A stretch of 64,000 nucleotides of DNA from CAIYRG01 sp964494505 (GTDB taxonomy: Bacteria; Pseudomonadota; Alphaproteobacteria; Micropepsales; Micropepsaceae): assembly GCA_964494505.1 (NCBI GenBank), contig CAZBRO010000002.1:124001-188000 (forward strand), written 5' to 3'. Shown piece after piece: positions 16,566 to 25,430 of the stretch (the stretch's first letter is position 1; each line of letters starts with the position of its first letter). A program made the position numbers and the translations under genes. Below the pieces are notes generated by a model. That model was not told the DNA's origin. It ran no database searches and saw only the letters and a program-made list of their open reading frames with translations.

Positions 16566-18020
16566 CTACTTCGCCGCGGCGGTTTTCAGTTGGGCCGCCC
16601 ATTTCGCGGCGTATTGGGCGCGCGGCACTTCATCGCCGCGGAGATACACCTTGTCGATCTTGCGGGTGTTGGAAATGCTGTCGAGCGGGTTCGCATTCAG
16701 CACGATGAAGTCGGCCTGACGACCAGCCGCAACCAGACCGGTGTTGAAATGGCCGGCCGCAGCACCATCGCTGGTCGCAGCCTTGATCGTGTCCATCGGC
16801 GACATGCCCATGGCGACCATGCTTTCGAGATCGAGATGATTCTGAAACGCCACCAGATGACGCGTCTGGCCGGTGTCGGTCCCGCCCACCACTTTCATGC
16901 CGGCCGCGCGCAGCAGCATCATGTTCTTTGCGTCGGCGTCGAACGCGGATTTGGCTTTGGCGACCTGAGCCGGTGTCATCTTCTTCAACGGCGCGCCCCA
17001 ATATCTTTCGATCTGGGCCGGCGAATACAGCGCCTTCAGCAGCGGGTCATCCAGCCATGCGGGGCGCTGCGGCCCGCCCGACATGTTCATCCAGGCGGTG
17101 ATGAGGGCGGGCGTCACCCACATGTTCGGCCGGTCGTTGCGCGCGATGCGATCCTTTACCATCTGGATGATTTCGGCGTCGGCCACATCGCCGCCGCGCA
17201 CCGGAACGTGCAGCCAGCCCTCCATGCCGCCCTTCATCATCAGTTTGGCGTCGGAGAGTTTCACATTGTGCACGCCGACGGGGATGTTGAGTTTGTGCGC
17301 CTCGTCGAGGATGGCGCCGTAGAGTGCGGGCGTCAGCGTCTTCTTCTGGCCGTCGCGGTCGTCCACCCAGATCTTGATGAATTCGGGCTTCATCTGCGCG
17401 TAATCGCGCACGGCCGCGCGGGCTTCGTCCGGCGTCGAAACCGGATAGGACACATCCACGCGCGAGGGATCGCCTTGTGCGCCCGAACCGGGCCACGCCA
17501 TGCCGGGGCCGGCGGTCTTGAACAAAGCCGCGCCGGGGACGACCTCGTTGCGCACGCGCAAAGGCACGTCGCCCCATTTGGTGCGCCCGCCATGCATGTC
17601 CGAGCGGTCCACCAGATCGCCCACGCCCACCACCGCGCCGACCCCGACATAAGCCAGCCTTTGTAAATGGTCGATCAGGTTATCGCGGGTGAAGCTCTCC
17701 TTGGACATGGTGCCGGCGGCGAGATTCTGGAAACCGAAATGGCCGTGCATGTCGACCAGCGTGGGCATCACCGTCTTTCCGGTGAGATCGACGCGCATCG
17801 CCCCGGCGGGCAGCGGGATTTCGCCCTTGCGCCCGATCCGGGTGAACTGCGCGCCCGTGACCAGGAAGGCGGAGTTCTCGATCGCCGGCGTGCCGTCTCC
17901 CGGTATCAGCCGCGCTCCTTCGTACAGCGTCACGCGCTGGCCCTGACTTTGGGCATCGGACGCGCCAAACGCTGCCAGCAGCGCCGCCGCGGCTGCGATC
18001 AGACGAGATTTGAACGACAT
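16566..18020 (-). CDS. Exported amidohydrolase-superfamily enzyme
   Basis: Protein of 484 residues with a signal peptide (LIAAAAALLAAFGASDA). The composite beta-sandwich/TIM-barrel organisation of imidazolonepropionase/prolidase-like amidohydrolases is evident from VTLYEGARLIPGDG, the metal motif VDMHGHFGF, later His in VGVHNVKLS and GWLHVPVRG, and the Asp in VVGGTDTG, and the closing GRQADFIVLNANPLDSI. It should hydrolyse a C-N or ester bond in the periplasm. GGAG precedes the ATG, and it follows the lactonase gene by 9 bases. Confidence 0.85.
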   Translation of the reverse strand: MSFKSRLIAAAAALLAAFGASDAQSQGQRVTLYEGARLIPGDGTPAIENSAFLVTGAQFTRIGRKGEIPLPAGAMRVDLTGKTVMPTLVDMHGHFGFQNLAAGTMSKESFTRDNLIDHLQRLAYVGVGAVVGVGDLVDRSDMHGGRTKWGDVPLRVRNEVVPGAALFKTAGPGMAWPGSGAQGDPSRVDVSYPVSTPDEARAAVRDYAQMKPEFIKIWVDDRDGQKKTLTPALYGAILDEAHKLNIPVGVHNVKLSDAKLMMKGGMEGWLHVPVRGGDVADAEIIQMVKDRIARNDRPNMWVTPALITAWMNMSGGPQRPAWLDDPLLKALYSPAQIERYWGAPLKKMTPAQVAKAKSAFDADAKNMMLLRAAGMKVVGGTDTGQTRHLVAFQNHLDLESMVAMGMSPMDTIKAATSDGAAAGHFNTGLVAAGRQADFIVLNANPLDSISNTRKIDKVYLRGDEVPRAQYAAKWAAQLKTAAAK

Positions 18021-18029
18021 GATGATCTC

Positions 18030-18953
18030 CTATTTTCCCGGACGGCTGGGGCCTTGTGACAGCATGTTGAGGCGATAGAGCCCCTGGCGCGCAGTGATGT
18101 AGAGCGTCTTCTTGTCGGGCCCGGCGAAGGCCACGTTCGACGGCTGGCGCGGCACCTTGATGGTGCCGAGATATTTGCCGCTCTTGTCGAACACCTGGAT
18201 GCCGGTGAGGCTGGTCACATAGAGCCGCCCGTCCTTGTCCATGCCCATGCCGTCGCCGAAGCCTTCCTCGCCCGGCTTGATGTCGTGGAGCGTCGCGAAA
18301 TCGCGCCTGTTCTTGACCGTGCCGTCGGGGTTCACGTCATAGCGGAAAACGACAGTGCCCACGGTGTTGTCGACATAGAGCGTGCGCTCGTCGGGCGACA
18401 GCGTGATGCCGTTCGGGCGCGGCACGGAATCATCGATCACGATGGGTTTGTCGCTGCCGGGCGGGATGTAATACACATAGACCTTCAGCCCCGGCGTCAC
18501 GGGGCGCGGACCCGGATCGGTGAAATAGACGCCGCCCTTGGCATCCACAATCAGATCGTTGGGCTGGAACAGCCGGAAACCGGGCGCGAGATTGCGGTAC
18601 CCGCCGCGCACCTTGTCGGCCATGGTAAGGCGCGGGCCGTCGCCTTCGACCCAGATCATGTTGCCGTCGCGCGTCAGGCCGAGCCCGTTCGAGCGGTTGG
18701 TGTTGACGCGCTCGATGGTGAGTTTGCCGTCGAGGGCGAGATGATAGGTCATGCTCGCATTGGTGTCGGAGAAATAAAGGCTGCCGTCAGGCATGCCGAC
18801 CGGGCCCTCCGTGTTGTTGAAGGCCTCGCTCACCAGTTCTGCTTGCGCGCCCGGCGCGACCACGCCGGGAATGCCGGGGGAAGGCTGAGCGTATACGGAC
18901 GATGACAGCGTTGCGGCCAGCACCGCCGCACAAGGTTTCCAACCAATCCGCAT
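18030..18953 (-). CDS. Exported SMP-30/gluconolactonase-type beta-propeller
   Basis: Protein of 307 residues with a signal peptide ending near VYAQ. The sequence has repeated propeller blades (EGPVGMPDGSLYFSDTN, PNGITLSPDERTLYVDNT, GFGDGMGMDKDGRLYVTS) with the SMP-30/LRE-like acidic metal-site pattern. A calcium-dependent lactonase is the best guess. Together with the GMC dehydrogenase this would open a lactone produced by alcohol or sugar oxidation. The ribosome-binding site GGGAGGGG is strong. Confidence 0.85.
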   Translation of the reverse strand: MRIGWKPCAAVLAATLSSSVYAQPSPGIPGVVAPGAQAELVSEAFNNTEGPVGMPDGSLYFSDTNASMTYHLALDGKLTIERVNTNRSNGLGLTRDGNMIWVEGDGPRLTMADKVRGGYRNLAPGFRLFQPNDLIVDAKGGVYFTDPGPRPVTPGLKVYVYYIPPGSDKPIVIDDSVPRPNGITLSPDERTLYVDNTVGTVVFRYDVNPDGTVKNRRDFATLHDIKPGEEGFGDGMGMDKDGRLYVTSLTGIQVFDKSGKYLGTIKVPRQPSNVAFAGPDKKTLYITARQGLYRLNMLSQGPSRPGK

Positions 18954-19050
18954 CGAGCCCCTCCCTAGAGCAATCCGTTACACCGGCGGGCATCTTCCCG
19001 CTTCGGCGAAGCGACCTCTCCCTCGCATCGGGAGGGGCAAAAATCGAACA

Positions 19051-20691
19051 TCAATCCAGCGGCTGCAGGCGCGTGATCCAGCCGTCATGGTCGGTGTACC
19101 AGACTGTCACCGGGTCGGTGGAATTGTCGATCCAGGATTCGCGGTCGAAGCCGTAAGGCTCCGGCAGCACATATTCCACCCACTCGTTGGTCTTGGGATT
19201 GAACCGCGCGTAGCGTCCGCTGTGAGATTCACCGGCCCACACCTCCCCGTTCTTGTCGGGACGGGCGGTATAGAAGGCGGTGAAGGGTGTGGGCGATTTG
19301 TATTCGGACACCTGTTTCTTCTGGATGTCGAATTTCACCAGCCCGCCGCTGCGCTCGCCTGCCCAATAATTGTCCTGCGGATCGAACTCGCCGCGCGCCG
19401 GGCCGGAATTGATGGCGGTATCGGGCTCCCACATCTCGCCCGTCTTCAGGTCGGCCACGATGACCCCGTCGCGCGGCCATGCGCCGCCGCCGAAATAGCG
19501 GTTGTCCGCGCTGATGGCGCTGCCATAGGTGGCGGCGAATTTCTTGCTCGGGAAGGCTTTGACTTCCTTGCCGGTGAGCGAATCGATGCCCTGCACCTTG
19601 TTGTTGCGGGCGCTCCAGATGGTGCCGTCGTCTCCGAGCGCGTAATTGCCGCCCATCGGGGCGTTGATGGGTTCCTTCACGTCCCAATGGACCTTCGAGA
19701 ATTGCTCCGTCTTCGGATCGAAGCGCCAGATGTTATGCGCCCAATTCTCGGAGCCCCAGACGATGCCTGTCTTGTCGACATGAATCCAATGCGTGCCGGG
19801 AAGCGCGTCCTTGGCGGGCAGCGGCACATGATATTCCTTGACGGTGCCCGTCTTCGGATCGAGCAGGCCGACAAAGGAACTGCGGTGCGTGCTGTACCAG
19901 ATTTTTCCGTCGGCATTGCCGTGCACGTCATGGGTAGCCATCTCCAGGCGCGGCAGTTCATATTCGGTGACGATCATGCGCGTCTGACGGCCCTTCGGGC
20001 GCGGCAGCGTCATGAAGGACGGGTCCTGCGATTCCGGCCCGCGCACGGTCGCGAGCCATTTCACGAGCTGCTGCTCGAGGGCATCGTTGAAGCGCCCCTG
20101 CGGCCGCATCAGGATCAAGGGTGAGCCCGCCCCGTGAGTCATGCGGCGGACGATCTGCTCCCAGCCATGCTCGTCATAATGGTTGCGCAGGATCTGCTGA
20201 TAGGAATGGCAGAAATTGCAGTTGAGCGTCAGCAGGCGCTTGTCTTCATAGGTGCCCGACAGGCTCATCAGCCATTCGGTGCCGGTCATCTGCGCCGCGA
20301 TGTCCTTGCGGAAGGGCAGCAACTCCGCCTTGAAGGCGCGCGTGAGCTTGATGTCCTCCAGCATCGGCGAACCGTTGATGGCGACGTCCTTCTTCGTATA
20401 GGGCTGATATTCGCGCGGCTGCGCGATGCGCAGCGTATAGGAACCGGGATCGAGCTTGGGGAATTCGTAATGGCCGTCGGCATCGCTGTAGGCGGTGGTA
20501 CGCATGCCGTTCTTCGCGGCCACAAGCTGCACCATCATGCCTTCGAGCGGGATGCCGGAATCGTTCGTCACGCTGCCCTTGGCGCCGCCGAGCAACCGCT
20601 CCGCATTGGCGGCGTTCGCCGGAAGCGCATAGAGCCCAATGGCCAAGATCGCTGTCGCAGAAAGCGCCGCACGCTTCGCTCGAATGCCCAT
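19051..20691 (-). CDS. Carboxypeptidase-regulatory domain / haem c / Vgb-like propeller fusion (copy 1)
   Basis: Exported protein of 546 residues. In order: signal peptide to ANAAN, a carboxypeptidase-regulatory-like beta-sandwich (about 33-115: GSVTNDSGIPLEGMMVQLV...GHYEFPKLDPGSYTL), a helical segment with a single c-type haem motif CNFCH at 158-162, then a propeller (about 230-546) like virginiamycin B lyase, including DVHGNADGKIWYSTH and DGTIWSARNN. The haem suggests redox rather than lyase activity. A second copy of the same design lies at 23568. GGAGG precedes the ATG at 20691, and the operon position is between the alpha/beta hydrolases and the lactonase. Confidence 0.82.
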   Translation of the reverse strand: MGIRAKRAALSATAILAIGLYALPANAANAERLLGGAKGSVTNDSGIPLEGMMVQLVAAKNGMRTTAYSDADGHYEFPKLDPGSYTLRIAQPREYQPYTKKDVAINGSPMLEDIKLTRAFKAELLPFRKDIAAQMTGTEWLMSLSGTYEDKRLLTLNCNFCHSYQQILRNHYDEHGWEQIVRRMTHGAGSPLILMRPQGRFNDALEQQLVKWLATVRGPESQDPSFMTLPRPKGRQTRMIVTEYELPRLEMATHDVHGNADGKIWYSTHRSSFVGLLDPKTGTVKEYHVPLPAKDALPGTHWIHVDKTGIVWGSENWAHNIWRFDPKTEQFSKVHWDVKEPINAPMGGNYALGDDGTIWSARNNKVQGIDSLTGKEVKAFPSKKFAATYGSAISADNRYFGGGAWPRDGVIVADLKTGEMWEPDTAINSGPARGEFDPQDNYWAGERSGGLVKFDIQKKQVSEYKSPTPFTAFYTARPDKNGEVWAGESHSGRYARFNPKTNEWVEYVLPEPYGFDRESWIDNSTDPVTVWYTDHDGWITRLQPLD

Positions 20692-20704
20692 TGTCCGTCC
20701 TCCT

Positions 20705-21838
20705 TCACGCCGTGAAGAATTTGATGAAATAGTCATAAACCCGGTCGGGCTGTTCTTCTTGCAGGTAGTGGCCGCTCGGAAGCGGCTGGATGTCGACAAG
20801 GCTGCTCGCATATTTGCGCCAGACCGTGGGATATTCATCGGTGGGTGGCGATCCCCGCGTGCCCCACAGAACCAGCAGCGGCGTCGCGATTTTCCGGTCC
20901 TTGTCGGCCGCATCCATGTCGAAATTGATGGTTGCGCCGGCGCGATAATCTCGGCACGCCCCGCTGACCGTCTTCGGCGTGAAGCAGCGTATGAATTCGT
21001 CCATTACGATCTTGGGCCGCTGACGGGGGATGCCGCCGCGGTTCGTGAGGAACCACTCGGGCGTCACCGCATCGATCATGGTCTGGGGAAATGGTTCGGG
21101 CTGGGCTAAGAACGCCCAATGCCAGGTGCCGAGCGCCCACTCGCGGGTCGTATTGGTCCACACATGATAGGTCGGCAGCATGTCCAGCAGGACAAGCTTC
21201 ATCACGCGTTCGGGATGGTCGAGGCACATGCGATGGGAAACGCGTGCGCCACGGTCATGGCCGGCGAGGAAGAAACGCTGGTGCCCGAGCTGTTCCATCA
21301 CCTCGATCATGTCCTCGGCCATGACGCGATGGCTGTAATTGGAGAGATTGGGTCCGGGCTCGGGCAGCGAGGAATCGCCATAGCCGCGCAAATCCGGGCA
21401 GACGACGTGGTAGCGTTGCGCCAGCCTTGCCGCGACCGCGTGCCAGAGCACGTGACTGTTCGGATATCCGTGCAGCAGAAGAAGCGGCGGTCCCGACCCG
21501 CCATGGCGTACACGGATGATCGCGCCCTTGGTGCGCAGGTCGAGATGCTTAAAGCCGGGGAAGAGGGCGGCGACTTCAGCGCTGCCCCAGCGGGTCGGAT
21601 CGCGGGCGTAATCGGCGGCTGTGGCTTCCGTCACGATCGCCGCCGTCTGTGCGGGCGCAGGCGTCGCGATGGCGGAAGCCGCTGCGCCCGCGACGATTGT
21701 CTGGACCAATCCACGGCGGCTGAGCGTGGTTCGCATCGTCGTTGAAGCCGATTGGTTGTGATCCCCGCCGGTCTCGCAATTGGTGCGGGGGGGAGCCGTT
21801 GTCGCGGTATGACAGGCTTTTTCAGACTCGGCCGTCAT
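20705..21838 (-). CDS. Exported alpha/beta hydrolase, haloacetate dehalogenase/epoxide hydrolase type (copy 1)
   Basis: Protein of 377 residues with a Tat-like signal (LSRRGLVQTIVAGAAA). The alpha/beta fold shows the oxyanion segment LLLLHGYPNSH, CPDLRGYGDSS and the nucleophile elbow AGHDRGARVSHRM, whose Asp marks dehalogenases and epoxide hydrolases rather than esterases. A C-terminal PSGHYLQEEQPD supplies the His. The start at 21838 has AGGATCAA directly upstream; ATG 21736 immediately before the Tat motif is an alternative. It is a tandem paralog of the next upstream gene. Confidence 0.82.
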   Translation of the reverse strand: MTAESEKACHTATTAPPRTNCETGGDHNQSASTTMRTTLSRRGLVQTIVAGAAASAIATPAPAQTAAIVTEATAADYARDPTRWGSAEVAALFPGFKHLDLRTKGAIIRVRHGGSGPPLLLLHGYPNSHVLWHAVAARLAQRYHVVCPDLRGYGDSSLPEPGPNLSNYSHRVMAEDMIEVMEQLGHQRFFLAGHDRGARVSHRMCLDHPERVMKLVLLDMLPTYHVWTNTTREWALGTWHWAFLAQPEPFPQTMIDAVTPEWFLTNRGGIPRQRPKIVMDEFIRCFTPKTVSGACRDYRAGATINFDMDAADKDRKIATPLLVLWGTRGSPPTDEYPTVWRKYASSLVDIQPLPSGHYLQEEQPDRVYDYFIKFFTA

Positions 21839-21854
21839 TTGATCCTCGCGCTGC

Positions 21855-22955
21855 TTACGTGAAGAATTTCGTGAACCGGTCGTAGAGCAGGTCCGGCACT
21901 TCTTCGGGCATGTAATGGCCGCTCGGGAGGCCTGCGCCTTGCATGTTGGTGCCGTATCGCTTCCACACGTCGATGAATTCGTTGCTGCGTTCGGGCCCGC
22001 GCGCGCCCCAGAGGATCAGCGTGGGCGTCGCGATTTTCCGGTCCTTGTCGGCGGTATCCATTTCGAAATCGCAGGTCGCCGTGGCCCGGTAATCGCGGCA
22101 CGAGCCGGTCATGGTCTTCAGCGTGAAGACGCGGACATATTCGTTGAACGACACCTCGCGGATGAAGCCTGTGCCCGTGCCGCCGCGAATCTCCATGCGG
22201 TTGCGCAGGAAAAATTCCGCCCCGGCCGCGCTCATCATGCGTTCCGGAAAGGGTTCGGGCTGTGCCATGAACACCCAATGCCAGGACGAGAGCGCCCAGC
22301 CCTTCGAGGTGTTCGTCCACACATGGTAATTGGGCAGCACGTCCATGATGCACGCTTTCATGACGCGCTCGGGATGATCCAGGCACATGCGATGGGTGGT
22401 GCGGCCGCCCCGGTCGTGCCCCGCCACATAGAAGCGGTCGTGACCGAGCTGCTGCATGATCTCGATGTTGTCCTCCGCAAAAGCGCGGAAGCTGTAATTG
22501 ATGTGATTGGGTCCGGGATCGGGCAGCGAGGAATCGCCATAGCCGCGCAAATCCGGCATGACCAAATGATAATGCTGCGCGAGCTTCGGCGCCAATTTGT
22601 ACCAGGAGACATGGGAGAGCGGATTGCCGTGCAGCAGCAGGAGCGGCGGACCCGAGCCGCCATGGCGCAGGCGGATGATCGCGCCTTTGGTCTTCATGTC
22701 GAGATGCTGGAAGCCGGGGAAGAGGGCGGCGACTTCGGGCGTGCCCCAGCGGTTGGGATCGCGCACATAATCGGCGGCTTCCGCAATGGCGGGCGCGTTC
22801 TGCGCGAAAGCCTGAGAGGGGAGCGCTGCCCCGGCTGCGGCCGCGGCGACTGTCTGGAACATGGAGCGGCGGCTTAGCGCATCCGGATGTGCGCCCCCTC
22901 CGGCCCTCTGGGCCACCTCCCCCGTAAACGGGGGAGGAAAGCGGCCATCGCTCAT
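21855..22955 (-). CDS. Exported alpha/beta hydrolase, dehalogenase/epoxide hydrolase type (copy 2), repeat in N-terminus
   Basis: Protein of 366 residues closely similar to its downstream neighbour: LLLLHGNPLSH, MPDLRGYGDSS, AGHDRGGRTTHRM (nucleophile Asp), PSGHYMPEEVPD. The start at 22955 overlaps the cytochrome stop as ATGA, supporting coupled translation. Before its Tat motif (LSRRSMFQTVA) it has about 20 extra residues (PPPFTGEVAQRAGGGA) that are the translation of a dispersed palindromic repeat (22891-22938). The signal peptide therefore carries a repeat insertion. Its catalytic domain appears intact. Confidence 0.83.
   Translation of the reverse strand: MSDGRFPPPFTGEVAQRAGGGAHPDALSRRSMFQTVAAAAAGAALPSQAFAQNAPAIAEAADYVRDPNRWGTPEVAALFPGFQHLDMKTKGAIIRLRHGGSGPPLLLLHGNPLSHVSWYKLAPKLAQHYHLVMPDLRGYGDSSLPDPGPNHINYSFRAFAEDNIEIMQQLGHDRFYVAGHDRGGRTTHRMCLDHPERVMKACIMDVLPNYHVWTNTSKGWALSSWHWVFMAQPEPFPERMMSAAGAEFFLRNRMEIRGGTGTGFIREVSFNEYVRVFTLKTMTGSCRDYRATATCDFEMDTADKDRKIATPTLILWGARGPERSNEFIDVWKRYGTNMQGAGLPSGHYMPEEVPDLLYDRFTKFFT
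22891..22938. repeat. Palindromic repeat inside the coding region of the hydrolase
   Basis: A 48-base element starts GCGCCCCCTCCGGCCCT and ends GGGGGAGGA, with CCTCCCCC-GTAAA-CGGGGGAGG as its hairpin. About 44 of 47 bases match the copy at 42002-42049. It is read in the same frame and orientation in both genes. Confidence 0.85.
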
Positions 22956-23497
22956 TGTGTCAGTCCGGCGGTGTTGGCGCGGAAGCGCGGATTGGGCGGC
23001 GGGGAATCGGAATTCCAGCAGCAGCCGCTCTTCAGATAGCTGACGAGATCGTTCAGGTCGGCCTCGCTGAGCGTGTATTTGTACGCCGCCATGCCGGCGC
23101 CGCCATTGCGGATTTCGTCCTTGATGCCGTCGTCGGTGGTGGGCCGCCCGGAGAGCAATTGCTTGCGCTTGTAGACGGTGGCGAGATCGGGCGCGCTCTG
23201 CGGGCCGGCGAACTCGTTATGGCAGAACCAGCATTTGTAATAGAAGATTTCGCGTCCGCGGTCGGGACCGGAATCCGCCGCCTTGCGGAATTCGTAGATG
23301 CGAATGGAACGCTGATCCGGGTCGGTGTTTTCCGGTTCGGGCGCAGCCTGGGGTGATGCTGCGGCAGCGGCTTGCGGCGGCGGGGAAGCGGGGGCTGCGG
23401 CCTGTTCCGCCGGGCGCCGTCCCGCCCAGATCACGATTGCGGCGACCGCGAGAATCGCGATGCCGGCGAGGATCGTCCGTGCTCTGCTCGACTGCAT
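22952..23497 (-). CDS. Membrane-anchored c-type cytochrome
   Basis: Protein of 181 residues. An uncleaved-looking N-terminal membrane helix (RTILAGIAILAVAAIVIWAG) is followed by an Ala/Pro/Gln-rich linker, then a small cytochrome domain with haem motif CWFCH and distal region DGIKDEIRNGGAGMAAYKYTLSEADLNDLVSYLKSG (axial Met in GAGMAAY). It probably accepts electrons from the GMC dehydrogenase or the haem-propeller proteins of the same operon. GGGGGAGAC precedes the ATG at 23497. Confidence 0.85.
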   Translation of the reverse strand: MQSSRARTILAGIAILAVAAIVIWAGRRPAEQAAAPASPPPQAAAAASPQAAPEPENTDPDQRSIRIYEFRKAADSGPDRGREIFYYKCWFCHNEFAGPQSAPDLATVYKRKQLLSGRPTTDDGIKDEIRNGGAGMAAYKYTLSEADLNDLVSYLKSGCCWNSDSPPPNPRFRANTAGLTQ

Positions 23498-23567
23498 GTC
23501 TCCCCCTTTGAAGAACAAGGGTGGAGAGCGCAAATCCTTTGCGCGCTCTCCCGTCTTTCGTTCCGTC

Positions 23568-25253
23568 CTATTCGAGCGGCTGAAGCTTCACGATCGAGGC
23601 GCCGTGATTGCTGCCGACCCAGAAGCTGACGGGCGTCGTGGAATTGTCCACCCATACCCGGCGGATATTGGTCGAGTTGGGCAGGAGGTAGTCCGTCATC
23701 TCGCCGGTCCTGGTGTTGATGCGGGTGACGCGGTCGGTCATCATCGAGCCGGTCCAGGCGTCGCCGTTCTTATCGACCACGACGTCATAGGGGTTCGCCC
23801 ACGGCGTCGGGACCACCCATTCCTTGATCGCCTTCGATTTCGGGTCGTACACGCCGACCGCATTGCCATCATATTCGGCGAACCACAGGCGGTTCTGTTC
23901 GTCCACGCGGCCGCGGCGCGGGCGCGAAGCCTGGATGCTCGTCTTGTGGACCTCCAGCTTCTTCGTCGCGCCGTCGAGCACGCCGATATTGTTGGCGTTG
24001 AAATCGAGCATATAGAGCTTGTTGTTCAGATCGGCATTGATGCCATAGGAGCCGATCGGCCGCTTGGTATCGGGATCGGTGAAGGAGCCGAAATTCTCCC
24101 ATTGGCCGGTCTTCACATCGAGCCGCATGATCTGGGCGCGGTCGGAATTCTTCACCCACACCTTGCCGTCGATATGGACCGAATTGGGCGAGGCGAAGGA
24201 TTGCTGGGTGGCGTCGGTTTGCCATTCCTTGGGCACGGACCAGGTATCGACCTTGCCGGTCTTCTTGTTCAGGCGCGCGACGCCGCCCTGATACATCATG
24301 GCGACCCACATATTGCCGTCGTGGTCTTGTTCCAGGTCGAGCGTGCCTTCCGGGAAGCCGTCCTTGATCTTCGGGATCGGATATTCGGTGACCTTGCCGG
24401 TCTTGGGGTCCATCTTGCCCATGAAGAGCGAGCCGAAATCGGAGTACCAGACCATGCCGTCGCTATCGACCATCACGTCGTGGGGCATGATCGTTTTGCG
24501 CGGCAGATCGTATTCGGTGACGATCATGCGGGTTGCCTTACCCGTGGGGCGGGGCAGCGTCTTCAGCTCGTAGCCTCGTTCGGGGCCCTTGCTGAGGTTG
24601 ATGCTGGCGAGCCAATGGGCGGCATTCTCCATCACCTTGGCACGCGCGCCATCGGCGCCTGACGCATTGCCCATGCCGCCGCCGAGATTGCGCCGGGCGG
24701 TGCCGACAAGGCGCTGCGGCTTGGTCGGCATGCTGCCCGGGTAATAGCCGGCCATGCGGTCAAACACCTGCATGAATTCGTCCGCGTCATGCTGCGAATT
24801 CACGATGCGCTGATAGGAATGGCAGGAATTACAGGAGAGCAGGAATTTCTTCTGTTCGTTGCTGCCCGGCGCGCTCATGAGCCACTCCGCATTGGTGAGC
24901 TGGGCGGAGAGGTTCTTGGTGGGCGCGAGCTTCAGATCGGCCGTGGCGGGTGTGCCAGACTTCACGTCGGCGGTGCCCGGACCGTCCAGCTCATAGCCGA
25001 TGGCGCGGATCTTCAGCGCGTAATGGCCCGCTTCCAGCCGGTCGGCCGGGAAGCTGTAATGGCCGCTTTTATCGGTCGCGACCGAGATCGCGATTGTGCT
25101 GCCGTCCTTCTTGGCGCTGACCACGACGCCTTCCATGGCGCCTTCCTTGACGGATGTGACCTGGCCTTGAAGGGCTGCCGCACCCTGCGCATGGACTGCC
25201 GAGACGGCGGCCATGAGGCTGAGCGAGACGGTAAGCATGAGAGCGTTGCGCAT
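23568..25253 (-). CDS. Carboxypeptidase-regulatory domain / haem c / Vgb-like propeller fusion (copy 2)
   Basis: Exported protein of 561 residues and first gene of the nine-gene operon. The signal peptide ends at VHAQ, the carboxypeptidase-regulatory-like domain spans about 27-112 (GQVTSVKEGAMEGVVVSAKK), haem motif CNSCH is at 141-145, and the propeller spans about 235-561 (DVMVDSDGMVWYSDFGS, QDHDGNMWVAMMYQGG, RRVWVDNSTTPVSFWVG). It ends in KLQPLE, like the LQPLD end of copy 1. GGGGAGG lies just before the ATG. The operon promoter should be in 25254-25430. Confidence 0.83.
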   Translation of the reverse strand: MRNALMLTVSLSLMAAVSAVHAQGAAALQGQVTSVKEGAMEGVVVSAKKDGSTIAISVATDKSGHYSFPADRLEAGHYALKIRAIGYELDGPGTADVKSGTPATADLKLAPTKNLSAQLTNAEWLMSAPGSNEQKKFLLSCNSCHSYQRIVNSQHDADEFMQVFDRMAGYYPGSMPTKPQRLVGTARRNLGGGMGNASGADGARAKVMENAAHWLASINLSKGPERGYELKTLPRPTGKATRMIVTEYDLPRKTIMPHDVMVDSDGMVWYSDFGSLFMGKMDPKTGKVTEYPIPKIKDGFPEGTLDLEQDHDGNMWVAMMYQGGVARLNKKTGKVDTWSVPKEWQTDATQQSFASPNSVHIDGKVWVKNSDRAQIMRLDVKTGQWENFGSFTDPDTKRPIGSYGINADLNNKLYMLDFNANNIGVLDGATKKLEVHKTSIQASRPRRGRVDEQNRLWFAEYDGNAVGVYDPKSKAIKEWVVPTPWANPYDVVVDKNGDAWTGSMMTDRVTRINTRTGEMTDYLLPNSTNIRRVWVDNSTTPVSFWVGSNHGASIVKLQPLE

Positions 25254-25430
25254 GACATCCTCCCCTGAGCGGGCCTTGCGCGCTTAGGATCGGCGCGTCT
25301 GGCCCTTCGCGTCCGAAATTCCCGCACAAGGGTGCGCTTTTCCGATGGTTCGGGCAAGACGGATGGGGGGCGGATTTGGGCTTGAATAGGGCGCGCGGCG
25401 GGCGCCTGAGGGCGAGCGCGTGCGTGCGAT

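Noticed and set aside
19051..25253. Naming the two propeller genes virginiamycin B lyase
   Set aside because: They carry a CxxCH haem motif and an extra N-terminal domain absent from true Vgb, so lyase function is not supported.
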